A stretch of 64,000 nucleotides of DNA from Isoetes taiwanensis (GCA_021234155.1 JAJEKV010000032.1:12309055-12373054), one strand, 5' to 3'. Counted from the first letter of the stretch, positions 11,780 through 23,640 are shown. A program made the numbers and translations. Notes: generated by a model from the sequence alone, not told the origin.

Positions 11780-12300
11780 TCAGGTGGAATAGCTATATAT
11801 CAGAGATCATGATTGCACATCGTGCAAAGTTGTTTTGAAGACAAAAACAAACAGTACATTTGGTTAAAAGTTAAAACTGCAAATGATGACATTTTTATAG
11901 CTGCTTGTTACTTTGCACCACTCACTGCTACTGTGTATCAGAGTCGTAGCAAGGACTTCAACAGAGAAGACCCATTGTACAATCTTTGTTCAGATGTCCA
12001 AAAATTTAAGCTCCAAACGTTTTTCTCCTTGGTGACTTTAATGCTAGAACTAGCAATAAACAATCAGTTGTCTATGAAGACATATTAACAGATGCGCAAA
12101 TGTGTGAGACCCCGGAGCCGAATTACAAAGATGCTCTGAAGACAAACAATCAAACCAGATGGGTGATCTTTTGATTGAGATGGGCACAATTTGTAATTTG
12201 AGAATAATGAATGGCAGAGAAGTTTCCTGGATCCAGAAGCTTCACATGTTTGAATCATGCTGGAGCAAGTACGGTAGACTATTTGTTAACTAACAATGTA
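11780..12300 (+). pseudogene. LINE endonuclease remnant
   Basis: Belongs to the exonuclease-endonuclease-phosphatase fold that nicks target DNA in LINEs. In broken frames it shows GGIAIYIRDHD (near 11785), YIWLKVKTANDDIFIAACYF (11853-11912), a SLVTL/LGDFNA-like segment near 12030-12045, and LNHAGASTVDYLLTNN at about 12250-12297. That last segment corresponds to the conserved S(x)DYL end of the domain. Stops and frameshifts make it non-functional. Confidence 0.65.
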
Positions 12301-12939
12301 AATATGGTTCATAAATATTTCATTGGAGTTAAAATACCTGAACCATATGCATGTGCATATCATGCTGAGAACTCACATCATAGCTGCTGAAAAGCGTCTC
12401 ACGCTTTACAATTCAAGCTAAAGGTAACATATGACGTAGCCACCATACTGTGAAAATGATTGAAGAATTAGTGAAGAAAGCTACTGGATAAAGATTTGCC
12501 TGATGATGCCAAGGCTTTTACAAGGTTGATCCTGCATTTAGCTCAGATTTGGCCATATACAAAAAAAAATCATGAAGGGGAGGCCATGCAACTCATGGTA
12601 GGATGCTAATGCGGCTAGATCTAAGTCACAAGAAATGTGTCGAAGCCACTTTAGTATAAGAAACTCCTTCGTGGAAAGAACCGAGCATATCTCGCAATCA
12701 AACAATTAGGAACTTACAAGAGCAATGGAGGAGGGAGCTTAAAACTTATGGGAAATACAATTAATAAAAGTGTGCAAAATGGTGTTGTCCTTGATATAGA
12801 GGCGTTGTTGAAATGGTACAAGACCTTTATGAAAAGCATCCGAGATGCCAAACTCACTTGTAGGCGTTTGATCTTTTACGATTTACGAGGTAAGAGTAGT
12901 TATTTCGAGCTTGCCCAATAATAAAGCTTCTGTGACTTG

Positions 12940-13850
12940 ATGGCCTTTGCATAGAATTGTTTAAATGGAGTGAGACCAAAACCATCAGCCTTGACACGCT
13001 AATGAATCTATGCACAAGGTGGGTTGCCTCTCACATCCCACTCGATCCGAGACACCTGGACGCCTATTCTAGACGGGACGAAAGCATGCATGTTTTGTAT
13101 GCATGCCAGCGCACATGCCCGCTCGGGTTGGGAGTTCGCTATTTTAGGCGCTGCTTTTGCATCAACATCTCACTCCGCCGCTTCTTCTCTCAAAGAAAGA
13201 CTCTTTCTCTTTGAATTGTTTCCGCATTGTGAGGGCTTCTTCCGCCGTTTAGCCCATTTGGCGCTTTTCTCTATGTTATCTCTTTTCCCACGCTTTTGGC
13301 CTTCGGCCCGTGACCTTCGCCTCGATCCTAGTTTGTAAGGAAGTCCTCCGGGTATTCTGCCGTTTGTTGTTTTCAGTGTCCATTCTAGAACTTACCCATC
13401 CGGAGACATCGGATCGCCATTCTATCGGGACGAGCATGCATGCTCTTTGCATGGGCGCGGCTGCGACGCCCGCTGGGTTGGGAGTTCGCTATTTCTCTTA
13501 GCGCGTCAGCATCCACGCCTCATCGGGCGCCTCTTCTCTCTCAAAGAAGACTCTTTCTCTTGAACCCACCTCCTTCTTTGTTTATTATATTTTGTCGCGG
13601 GCACGCCACAGAATCAGCCCTCCTCCACTCGGGAGGTTTTGTTTTGTTTTGTTTTTGTGGTGTTGGTGATGCGTACGTGTTGGCGATGCATCTGCTTCGA
13701 CTTCTCCATTCGTGGGTTTTGGGAGCATTTCTATGCTTGTCTAAGCCCTCGTCAAGGTTTACTACCAGGGTTTTCTAAAAACCCGAAAGGGCTGGTTTTT
13801 AATCCCGGCGATAAGCTTTCTGTGTACACCAAGACATCCTAGCATTGTAT
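12940..13850. repeat. GC-rich block with two direct repeats inside LINE 2
   Basis: The block separates the LINE linker from its RT and differs in composition (CTTCG/CGCC-rich). Two direct copies of about 150 bp lie at 13057-13212 and 13413-13562, 350 bp apart. They share GGGACGA…GCATGCATG, GGGTTGGGAGTTCGCTATTT and TCTCAAAGAA-GACTCTTTCTC. It may be a separate small inserted element with terminal direct repeats, or a tandem duplication. No coding function is recognised. Confidence 0.55.
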
Positions 13851-13979
13851 TTTGGGGTCCAAATGATATAATTGATTTTCCTTATTTTCGTGGAAACAGT
13901 TCGCATGTGTGCAGCCTACCCACCATCCACCATTGTAGAAAATCTGGCCGAGATGAATGAGAAGCCTATCTATCATAAA

Positions 13980-14830
13980 TGCAGTGCATCCTATCCATAA
14001 GTCGTGACAAACATCTTGTGTCCAATTATCGAACAATTCCGATTGGTAGTGCATATGCCAAAATATTGGTAGCTTACTGGAATGAAGACTGGTAAAATGG
14101 CCAAGAACACTGTGTAATGTTCCCCCGTATCAGCCGATTCCGTAAACACCACAACACTTTGGACCATGCAAAGACGCTTTAGGTGTTAGGTGGAACAAGC
14201 AAAGACTCCAAATCGAGCACTCTATATCGCAGACGATTATTGATTTTGCGAAGGCATTTGACATGTTGCCATGAAGGGGTTATGGGATAGATGCAGCAAC
14301 TTGGTGCCATATGAATTGAGGGGGCGCTCTCTCAATTATATACTTGAGGTTTTGATAAAATTATCACATGAGTTGGATTCAAGAGTGAAGCACACGATTG
14401 CCCTCTCTCACCGACATACACTATTTGGCCTCTATTGATGAGTTAGATGAATGGACTGTGAGGCGCCGGCCAGGGATGAAGGTTAGGACCTTTTGGTTCC
14501 CGCTTATTATTATACGCAGATGATGTGTTATTGCTGCCATCAAGAGAGGGAGGCAGGTGCTTCAAAGACATCCTGACTATTTATAGATTTTTGCACAAGA
14601 AGCATATGAATGTAAATATCAAAGAATCAAAGTAATGGTTGTTGGCACAGAGATAGGCCAAAATTCATGTATCATGGTCAGGAAATAGAAGTGGTGGAGA
14701 GTTATAAATTTCAGGCGTGGACCTTTCCTCGCAGGCACAGCCTGGAAGGAATGCGAGAGAAGAGTTGCCAGGAAGTTGGCATTGTATAGTATGCAAGCTA
14801 AATGCTGGAAATATCCCTAGCAGCTTTAGG
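13980..14830 (+). pseudogene. Reverse transcriptase remnant of LINE 2
   Basis: Recognisable in shifting frames: NYRTIPIGSAYAKILVAYW (near 14020-14075; the family NYRTI motif), DFAKAFDM (near 14240), and LLLYADDVLLLPSREGG at about 14506-14556 with an intact YADD catalytic motif. GAMES such as HMNVNIKESK follow near 14605. The domain order is that of LINE polymerases. Frame breaks show decay. Confidence 0.7.
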
Positions 14831-15654
14831 GAAGTTTTTCTACAGGAAGAGTTAAAATAAGACCCAAATTCCTTATGTTATCACCCTAGTCAATCAGTGG
14901 ATGTTTCCTTTGAGTTAGAGTCGCTTTTTTCAAACCATTAATTATGTAAACCGTGTTCGATCGCCTCTGTGATCGACCGCCACATCTAGCTATGCGTGCT
15001 TCCCGAGCAAAGTGGATGGTTGAAATGATGTTATGACGGTGAAAAATGGGGATATATGTGCAATTGGCCTAGATAAAAGGATGCAAGGTTGCTTTTAGAA
15101 AAGTTGGCTATTGAAAGATTATGGCAAGACCGGGAAGGTAATGAAGCATTATTTGTTACATGTTAACCCTTGTATGAATATGTTTCAGTGGCTATTTGCG
15201 GCGGAGACGAGATCACTAAAGCGATTATGGCAAGGTACCGGAGTACTCAAGTAAGTTGGAGATAGAGACTGGGAGGTGGCGAAAAGTTCCATCCTGAAGA
15301 GCGAGTTTGCGGTGTTATGTGATGCAGGGAGGTTGTTGAAGATGAAGACTAAGTATTAGTTCACGTTTAGCTTTATAGTGACATCAGAGCTAGGTTCAGC
15401 TTTCAATTCTCTAGTTTTAGTTCCTTATTTTCAGAATCTTACCTTAGTCTAGGTCAATACTTAATGATGGTGGTTTCACACCATAAGTTGCTACTTCAAA
15501 TTGACTCTCATTGTATTTAAGCGCTCCATAGCCATTTAGGGCCCTAAATGAGCAAGATCAATTAAATTAAATTAAATTAATTTAAAGGCCACGAGGGTTT
15601 TTAATACAAAGGGGCATGCCTTCCTAAATAAGGCAAATTCAACAAAAGGCATCA

Positions 15655-16313
15655 AAGCCTTATATGGCAAAAAAGGGTCTTGAAGCCTTTTTAAAAGGGC
15701 TTCTCTGATTATATAAGCAGCAATGACCACATTAAAGGGAGCAGAATCGGCTTCAGCAACATCTCAGCCAACACCGTTGTTTGCTACAGTGAATCTTGGA
15801 CCTGCCCTTTAATAGCTCGGGACCACAACAATAATTCTTTGGAGAGGCTGGCTTATTTAATATGATCCGTGAGATCTCGGGTTAGAAAAGCATCTAGCTC
15901 TACAATTCCGCCTACTCTGATCCTTATTTATAAAATATTTCTGAGACAAGCCTTTGCTGTGTTCTTTAGTGCTGAGCCGGATAGAGAATTCTATCAGCTC
16001 TCCCATGTGAAGAAACCCATTCCTATTCAAGCATATTCTCTAAACCTTATATGGCAAAAAGGGTCTCGAAGCCTTTGATTGTATAAGGCCGCAGCGACCA
16101 CATTAAAGGAGTGTAATCGTGGGCTCCAAAGAACGCTCCTCGTCAACACTACTGCTTGTTACAAAGGAATCTTGGACCTTATTCCGCCTATTCTGGTCCT
16201 TATTTATGAAATATTTTTGAGACAAGCCTTTGCTGTGTTCTTTAGTGCTGAGCTAGATAGAGGATTCTATCAAACCCATTCCTATTCAAGCTTATTCTCT
16301 AAACTATTCTTCC
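15655..16313. repeat. Internal tandem duplication of the promoter-like segment of piece C
   Basis: Two head-to-tail versions (about 15655-16045 and 16047-16313) share CTTATATGGCAAAAA-GGGTCT, GACCACATTAAAGG, GAATCTTGGACCT and GAGACAAGCCTTTGCTGTG. Copy A has a single version, so the duplication is specific to this copy. Confidence 0.75.
16303..16313. repeat. Left target-site duplication of the MULE-type element
   Basis: ACTATTCTTCC, identical to the empty site in copy A (7329-7339). It pairs with ACCATTCTTTC at 39490-39500. Confidence 0.7.
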
Positions 16314-16314
16314 C

Positions 16315-16501
16315 GTCCGTATATATCAAGCGGGATCTGGTTAATGTGGCCAGAAATCCCGATATCGCCCACTCCATCACCATGCACGCCATCGATCCGA
16401 TTGATGGCCATGGGTTCTCGCACCATGTACCTCTATCTATGGGCAGGGGATAAAAGTAGAGCAGCCATGGATATCTCATGCTACTTCCCATGCTATGCCA
16501 A
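16315..16501 (+). repeat. Left terminal inverted repeat
   Basis: Pairs with the reverse complement of 39310-39488. Shared landmarks from the outside inward are GTATATATCAAGCGGGATC, GGTTAA(A)TGT, CCGATAT, ATCACCATGCA, ATCGATCCG, GGGTTC, GGATATC and ATGCTATGCCAA. It contains GGTTAATGTGGCC (16339-16351), the motif amplified in the subterminal arrays. Confidence 0.75.
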
Positions 16502-17549
16502 CCATCCTCGTGATTAATCGCGAACTGCCAATCAGATTCTCGCAGAAATCCATTCGCCTGCCAACCCTGCCCAATCTACCGGACCATATCCGTCTCCGGT
16601 GACTTTCTCGCCATCGTCATTCCTTCAACCGTATGTACCTTTGCCATGTCGCATACTGCTTAATTAGCCGATTTTATTTGCTACCTAATGTCACATGGAT
16701 GACTATGGTTAATGGCTATATCTCTACAGGGGTTAATGTGGCCATAGATTTTCAAGCTAATTATGACTTGGGACCATCGTAACGCTCACTACAACGTGCC
16801 ATTACAACGGTCATGGGCTATAGGGTATATATGGGTTGTCGTGGGTTAGGTTTAAGGCAATTCATTGGGTTTCAATTCAGCTTGAGATCAAGGAATCAAG
16901 AAAGATGGTGAGGACCAGCAACAACTCATCGAAAGTGCCTCTACAATGTTCACTATTGAAGATGTTGTAGTACACTTGAAATGAGCTTGTGAGGACGTTG
17001 GAATACTCCTTGCCGAGATAACAAAGATCCACACATTTACAAGTGAGCATCCGCTTGTTTTCCTCTCATATGAATTGTTTATTTGTTGTTGTGATACTAC
17101 TTGTAGCCGTAACGCTTTATTTATACAAGAGAGAGTGAGAAAGGTGATCAAATTGAGCCGGCCCCTGCATTACATAGATGATGTTCTCGAATCTGAAATG
17201 CGTGACTATCCGGTGCCAAGGCATTGAAGAAATTGTCGCTTGACTGTGGACTAAGAACACTCAAGCCTCCCTCGCTTTGTTAAACTCGTATGAGACACGT
17301 GTTGAGAAGAAGCCGCCCTAACAAAGATGTGTCAAGGGGTGGGATGCAAGTCTTTGCGAAGTCCCCTGACCAACATGTTGTGGTGTCCATATCTGCGGCT
17401 CGACAAGTCACTGCCGAGAGCCGCCTGTGCAGAGGCCATGCGTATACTACCAAGTTGTTTCGCATTGAATTACCATTAGCCTTGTATTACCTTTTCTCAA
17501 ATATATTATATTGTATTACTATTGAATTCTATTACTTGTAATTGTATTT
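16502..17549. other. Interior of the large element, no recognised gene
   Basis: Single GGTTAATGTGGCCAT motif near 16732. Around 16885-17045 (+) a short open stretch (…DGEDQQQLIESASTMFTIED…) ends near a GTGAGC, possibly a captured exon, but no family is recognised. Other open frames (16888-17151 minus, 17290-17541 plus) show no motif. Confidence 0.3.
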
Positions 17550-18735
17550 TATTCAGTGGCCACATTAACCAAAATGGGTTAATGTACAAGGGTTAATGTG
17601 GCCATAGGTTAGTGTGGCAGAATAGGTTAGTGTGGCTTATAGGTTAATGTGTGGCCACTGTGTTGGGGTGTGTGGCCATGTGCCAAAATCCTCATTGAAT
17701 ACCACACTTTATATCATGGTAACACTTTAGATCATGGACACTTTGAAGGAAAAGCCACTAACACTTTGGGTTAATGTACATATTAAAGTGGTCACATTAA
17801 CCAAAATGGTTTAATGGAATATGGTTATAAAGTGGTCCATTAACCATTATGGTTTAATGTGGCCATGGGTTAATGTGGCTAGCAAAGTTAATGTGGCCAT
17901 GGGTTTAATGTGGGCCAAGGTTTAATGTGTGGCCATAGGTTAATGTGTGGCTAAGGTTTAATGTGGCCATAGGTTAACGGGCTACGTGGGTTAACGTGGG
18001 CTACGGTTTATCGTAATAGGTTAATGTGGCCAAAGTAATCCATTGAATACCACCTTATATCATGGTAACACTTAGACTGCGTGATTTTAAAAGAAAAGCC
18101 ATTAAAACTCTACAAAGAAAAGCTGTTGATGGGTTACTACGGCCATGGGTTCCTAAAGTGGCCACATTAACCAAAATGGGTTTAATGTAATATGAGTTTA
18201 GTGGCCACATTATTAAATGGCCAATAGTTCATGGCCATATTAACTAAAATGGCTAAGAGCTAACCTATGGCCATATTAAATTTGGCCACATTAACCTATG
18301 GGGTTATCGTATATGAGCGAGTGGCCACACTAACCATTGTGGTTTAATGTAATATGAGTTAATGTAGCCATGGCCTAAAGTGGCCATGGTTAATGTGGCC
18401 ATGGTTTAATGTGGTCAGAGGTTAATGTGGCCACGGTGTTAATTTGGCCAGGTTAACGTGGCTATTTCACACTGCATACGGGTTAATGTGGCCATGGGTT
18501 AATGTGGCCATGTGCCAACCATTGTTAACCACACTTTATATCATGCAGTCAGCTTTAGATCATAGATATTTTAAAAGAAAAGCCACTAACACTTAAAGAA
18601 AAGCTAACATAGTTGATGTGGCTATGGTTAGGCGGCCATACTAACCAAAATGTTAATGTGGCTATATTTATGTGGCCACATAACCAAAATGGTTTAATAT
18701 GGCCATGGTTTAATGTTGCCATGGTTTAATGTACG
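17550..18735. repeat. Subterminal array of the GGTTAATGTGGCCAT motif, left
   Basis: Dozens of degenerate copies of GGTTAATGTGGCCAT, mostly forward. Some are reverse-complement copies (GTGGCCACATTAACCAAAATGG), so local palindromes form. A second motif (ATATCATGGTAACACTTTA) recurs near 17713, 18057 and 18537, showing a larger unit of roughly 350-480 bp. The same 13-bp core lies inside the TIR. The array is interrupted by LINE 3 and resumes at 20456. Confidence 0.85.
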
Positions 18736-20455
18736 GCTTGGAAACTAAACCGAGTTCACTCCGATCCATAAAGGAGGAAACTGCTAAGGTATGCAAGAAT
18801 TTAACAATTCATCGCGCATTTTCTCAAAAAGTCTCGGGTAGTCTTTGAAAGCAAGCTTAGCAATCAAGGTAGCAAGTGCAGGCCTTGCTCACACAATACC
18901 GTGTGGTCTAGATGTGATCATAACACCTTGATCATGTCTCACACCCGAAATGTGATTGAGAAAAGCCAGCGCCAAATTCTTCCCCGTATCTAGCATTCAT
19001 TGACTTTTCTACATGCTTGATACAACTCGTAAAGACCTTGGTTTGTTTCAACCCTGAGTCCCCAAAGAACTTAGAGAGGCAAAGATCCCAACTATATGCT
19101 GTAAGTTCATAACAATTTCCAAAAGAGAGTGAATTCATGAAAGAGCACAATAGGAGTAAGACAGATGCCCTTTATCCCCCACTTATTCGGCAAGATTATA
19201 TTGATGAACTAGATGATTGTCACGACAGATCACTAAAGTGTGACAAAATCAAGTAGCTATATTCTTCAGCTCCTCCTCTATGCCGGCGATGTAGTTCTAA
19301 TTGCCGCCAAGAAAACACCGTAAGAGCATCTCAATCACTTAGCGCACTTTTGTGCCGAAAGAAGATGACCAATAATTTATCAAGTCTAAAAATTATGTCT
19401 TCGCTCACGAGAAAGGCCAGATTTCCCACCTACATGGAGAGTCATTTAGAAAGCAATTGAGTCGTATAAATATTTAGATTGATATGGCATCCAACTACTT
19501 GGAAAATCTGTATAAATAGAAGAGTCTCAAAGGGAAAGTAGCATTATATAAAGATGCTAGCTAAATGCAATAAGGCATCACTCACGGACTGGAATTTGAA
19601 GAAGCTTCTTCAAAACACTAGCATGACGGTGGTGCTATACTAAGTGTCTAATCTCGGGGGTCTAGAGATCTCGCTGCTATGTAGCTGCATTGAACATTCA
19701 AAAGTCCTTCAGTAAAAGAGGAACTCCAGATTAGATCTCAAATCCTCTACCCGATTATGCTTGGTTGAAGTAGGTCCATAATTAATCGAGCTAGAAGGTT
19801 TATACCAGTCAATAAACTTCTTTAATAGAGTGAATGCTCAAACTACAACCCGATTATCTCACCATGCTTTGAGAACCTGCACGAAGAAACGTTAATAATA
19901 GCCCGGGTCGCTAGATGGGGTAACTGCCAATACTTGAGAAAGATGAAATTCGAACCATGCTAGAGAAGCTGCTAATACGCCATGTGGGCAAACCCAGAAA
20001 GAGAATGATACAGCACTAAAATGTCAATCCAATGATAATAGTGAGAGTTGAACTCTATTTGATAGCTTAAATATACCTAAGTCTCAAAGATGCATGCCGC
20101 TATAGATATGTAATATGGTCTCCATAAGCTAGAAATTGAGACCGAGATGGGCTAAGATACCGGTAGAAGAACGCTTATGTAAAATATGAAACGAGACAGA
20201 TTGAAGACTTAAGATCATAAGTTTTCACATGCTGCCGTGAATACACCCACATCAGAGATAGTTTTGGAATTCAAGCTACCGATTTTCTATCTTTATTAAG
20301 GTATGCCACCAATGGCTTTAGGATTCCCATATTAGAGCCGTTGATACTCACCGCTCTTTTTTGTTAAAGTTGTAACAATAGCCTGCTCTAAGTGCTCCAT
20401 GGTCTCTCGAGGCCCAAGAGAGCATCAGACAATAATAATAATAATAATTAACTAT
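18736..20455 (+). mobile_element. LINE 3 fragment inserted in the subterminal array
   Basis: The motif array stops at 18735 and resumes at 20456. The insert has decayed LINE reverse transcriptase text: a CPLSPTLFG-IYIDELDD-like block at about 19165-19220, LLYAGDVVLIAAKKT (near 19274-19320, the YADD region with D to G), and an ESYKYL-like ending near 19460. The copy is 5'-truncated within RT. It ends in (AAT)n at about 20430-20450. Confidence 0.7.
20430..20452 (+). repeat. (AAT)n tail of LINE 3
   Basis: Six or so copies of AAT immediately after CAAGAGAGCATCAGAC and before the resumption of the motif array, as expected for a retrotransposed tail. Confidence 0.65.
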
Positions 20456-20600
20456 TATGGTATCATTAACCAAAATGGCTAATGTGGCCATGATGGGTTA
20501 ATGTGGCCATGTGCCAACCATTGACTACCAATTTCTATCATGGTAGCACTTTAAATCTTTGACAATGCATCCATGAAAATCATGGGTTAATGTGGCTTCC
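20456..20600. repeat. Continuation of the left subterminal motif array
   Basis: CATTAACCAAAATGGCTAATGTGGCCAT, GGGTTAATGTGGCCATGTGCCAACCATTGA and TATCATGGTAGCACTTTAAATC match the array before LINE 3. This confirms that LINE 3 split it. Confidence 0.85.
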
Positions 20601-23186
20601 TAATATCAAGCCATGATTAATCGTGCAATTCTTTTTGGGGTGGCGAACTGTGAATTCATGCCTATGTCCAAACCATTAGGCTCGTACTAGGCAAAAAAAA
20701 ATTGTGGTAAATTGGGGAACTGACTGGGCGTTTGAAACCAAGGTGGCTATGTATGAAATTCACTGCATCCCAAGTGGCCCTAAGAAATGTATGTGAGCCA
20801 GGCTAGTGGGCCTGATATGCCTGATTCGCCCAGAGTCTGCAGGAGATGAAGCTGGCCTAATGGGAAGAGCTACCAGCGTAGTGAGATTGCAGCGAACTCG
20901 GGTGGAGCAGCAAAAATCCAAGGTGTGAGGTCGATTCCCAGCGCATCCAGCTTCTCCCGAGGAAGCCTGGCATATTTCGGGCAGAGTTCCGGCTGGGAAA
21001 CTTGAGGCCCAACAACCCATGCAAAGAAAAATTCCGAGGTGGATGATCAAAGTCTCGGGAAAGGGTTTTTACAATAAGAAGAGAAGCAAATGGTGTTGCC
21101 TCCGGCATCAGGTGGAATGGGTCAAGGGAGGTAGAGCGGGTAGCTTGGGGCGTGGAGAATGCAGGAGTGTTAAGTAAGAGGAGGTTGTGCCGGACTCCGA
21201 GCCAAGAGGTTCAGAAGTATAGGCCGGATCCGTTCAAGGTGTGGAAGGTTAATAGGATCCGCCATTGAAAAGGCATGTATGTATTCAAGAGCAATTGCAT
21301 ATGCCCTACTGTGGACATGCCTCGATGGCCTGTAGAAGGATTTGGAGGTGAAGAGATATGCCGAGGATTATGTGCAAGGAGGCTTTGGATTGGGACAGAT
21401 CCAAGAATGTGAAAATAGCTCTCAAGATAAGAAGAATATCAAAGAGGCATATGATTTTGTTCGGTACGTAAGAACAATGGCACGAGAGGGAGTTGATGCC
21501 AATATCGATCCCGCATGGATGATCATAGCCTGAACTTTGAGAAGATACATGGTATTTTGACAAATTCAAAGACATGATGGCCTGGAATCTAGTGAAGATG
21601 GAGCAGTAGGAGAGTGCATCCGGACTTCTCGAAACCTCCTTGCTGTGTGGACTAAGTCAAAGAGATGCGCCTGGGTTGTTGAGCATTAATGTTCCAATTA
21701 AGACCTCCCGGTAGAAGCAACCGAGAGTTCTAGTGTGGCTGATCCGACTCTAACGCGCCTTGGAAATGCCTCGCTCATCTTATACCGAGTAGCCTGTGAA
21801 GCTGCCAGCAGGCCGTGGTTAGAACTGGCTCCCCACCTTGTAAGCTGCTAATTTGTGTCACCCCATTTCGCAAAGTTGAAGACTTGCACACCATGTCTCG
21901 GCCTCGCTAAGAAAAGGAAGGTAAAATCTAGCAGGTCAGGAACTTCCTAATCTTTGTCATATTGTTGTGTCCGGCCACTGCACTCAAGAGCCCCTGTGGT
22001 CTTAGGGATCACCTCGATGGTGAGTTTGTGATAAGGCAGAGTGCAGAGTATTCGAGCACCCTGCAATCGCATAACCATGAGAAAAGTGGTGCTTCTTTAG
22101 GTGAACGAGGAGTCAACCGGTCATATTTTTATGTAAGTTTACTGCTCCTTTGATGCATTGTTTTTATTGTGTTTGCTGTGGCTGATTGCCCCTCAAACCT
22201 GTGATTCTTTTCTCACTTCATACCCGTGGAGTCTCGTAAGGCTCACCACCTCTATCCTCGCCTGCTCGGGCCTATATTTGAGGCATGTTGATACCTTATG
22301 GAAGAAATCGCTCTCCCAAACCGAGCTCAAAACTCGCTTTCTACTCGGGTCGTCAAGATGTGCCAAGTAAGTCAATGAATTTAAATGTTCTATTTTAAAT
22401 CTGAACTGTCTTATTTCAGATTATTGCTGAAGTTTCATTGAGCTTGTTTGTTCACCGTGGAGATGTAGACATTTGTAATTGTGTTGGAACAAGCTGCCCC
22501 GCTTTGTTTTACCGACTACTCAAACCGCATTCTCACTGGAGTCATAGGCCATTTGGCGTAAGTGCATCAATTTCGTTGCTTTTTTAATCTAATTACGGTG
22601 TCCATACAAAGAAGCTCATAGTCTAAGGTTAGCCGCTATAATGTATGTTCATACAAGCAGTTCATGGCTTCTCTCGGGGCCTCGCTTCTCGACCGCTCTC
22701 AATACCATCGGTTGAAATGCGAATCCGAACAGATAATGGTCTGGGGATTGTGGCATATTCACAATTTTGTGCACCCAGACCATTGAGGACTTCATTGTCA
22801 ATAATCGCACAAAGGAAGCTCGTGGAGGTAAGCAATTGTGTAGAATTGACTTACTGAGACTTCATTGTCTTCAATTGTGCTACATTGAATTGTGATTCTT
22901 GGAATTGTCTTGAATTGTGCGTGTCACTCCTGAATGGTTCAAATATTAAAATGCAAAGTTGCAAATTGGCAGTAGACCCATGTTGTTGTGTTGGGCAAAT
23001 TGCAGGAGAGACCTTGGTAGGCACAAAGAATGCGCTAGGAAAGGCAAGGGAAGGCTCAAGAAGTAGGCGTGATTTGCTTTGGTCGATAGGTGCTGATTTC
23101 ATGTCCATATTATTTTCTCAGTTAATTTCGCATAAGATAAAACATGTGATAAAAACATGTGACAAATAGAATGAACCAAAGTTTTT
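20601..23186. other. Interior of the large element, unassigned
   Basis: Several open frames lie here (20760-21050 minus, 21342-21533 plus, 22885-23169 plus). The most protein-like is 21342-21533 (+), with KNIKEAYDFVRYVRTMAREG followed by VDANIDPAWMI, and decayed frames continue to about 21830. No family is recognised. It could be decayed transposase or a captured host fragment. A weak tRNA-like B box (GAGGTCGATTCCC) near 20928 is not convincing. Confidence 0.25.
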
Positions 23187-23283
23187 ATAATGTAAACATG
23201 AGACTTTTTATAATGTAAACTTTTTATAATGTAAACATGAAACTTTTTATAATGTAAACATGAGACTTTATACCGTAAACTTC
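23187..23283. repeat. Minisatellite of CTTTTTATAATGTAAACATGAGA units
   Basis: About four to five head-to-tail units of 16-23 bp (TTTTTATAATGTAAAC with or without ATGAGAC), one shortened by 7 bp. Confidence 0.85.
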
Positions 23284-23369
23284 TTTTATAAAAGCATCCT
23301 ACAAATTCTATGATGCAGTATGCCTGGAAATGTATCACAATGTATCCTCGCCGAGTCTCTTCCGAGTCA

Positions 23370-23640
23370 TCCGAGGACACGCCACCAACAACGTGAACGA
23401 TCTTCAACCTCTTTGCTTCGCCTTCACAGGCCGGGCTTGACTGGAAAGTGGCCGTGCCGGGTGTCAGCCGGGCTTCATCCGCCTTTGCATCTCTTTTCCT
23501 TTATCCTTATCAGGCCGATTACTACCACAGACCAAGGCTTTGAATCGACAGTCTACTCTCCCGCATAAGAGGCCAAACTCCTTCAACATCCGAAGGATTC
23601 GACATCGCTTGGGGTGATCGCCATCGATGAGCCGACCATA
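23370..23640 (+). pseudogene. Ty3/gypsy integrase scrap
   Basis: In adjoining frames there is an ITTTDQGFES segment near 23515-23545, then a segment with LLQHPKDSTSLG/FNIRRIRHRLG near 23580-23615. This fits the integrase catalytic pattern ITTDxGxQFES…L(A)…L…RIRTTAYHP. Frames are broken and no other gypsy parts lie beside it. It precedes a single reverse motif CCACATTAACC near 23763. Confidence 0.4.

Larger units (their letters stand above)
11665..15560 (+). mobile_element. LINE 2 (non-LTR retrotransposon) inserted in the LTR-like repeat
   Basis: The LINE carries an apurinic-type endonuclease remnant (11.8-12.3 kb), a linker, a foreign-looking block (12.95-13.85 kb), a reverse transcriptase remnant with a readable YADD (13.98-14.8 kb) and a C-terminal region ending in (ATTAA)n at 15561-15583. 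Its flanks are the two halves of the LTR-like repeat, which bounds the insertion well. A GAGCAAGAT stretch just before the ATTAA run resembles the GGGCAAGA at the left junction. It may be the target duplication, in which case the tail and target overlap. Confidence 0.75.
15549..16313 (+). mobile_element. LTR-like repeat, piece C (middle of the split copy)
   Basis: Continues piece B: TTAAATTAATTTAAAGGCCAC through GCATGCCTTCCTAAATAAGGC and TTATATGGCAAAAAA to AAACTATTCTTCCC. It contains an internal direct duplication. The segment from CCTTATATGGCAAAA at about 15657 to about 16045 is repeated in shorter form at 16047-16313, giving two TATA-like boxes (GATTATATAAGC near 15709, GATTGTATAAGG near 16078) and two CTTATTTATAAAATATTT blocks. 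Similarity stops at 16313, where the large inverted-repeat element begins. Confidence 0.8.

Noticed and set aside
20868-20942. tRNA gene or SINE head on the + strand
   Set aside because: Only a partial B box (GAGGTCGATTCCC). No credible A box or cloverleaf.
23187-23283. CRISPR-like direct repeats
   Set aside because: Short head-to-tail minisatellite without spacers, in eukaryotic DNA.
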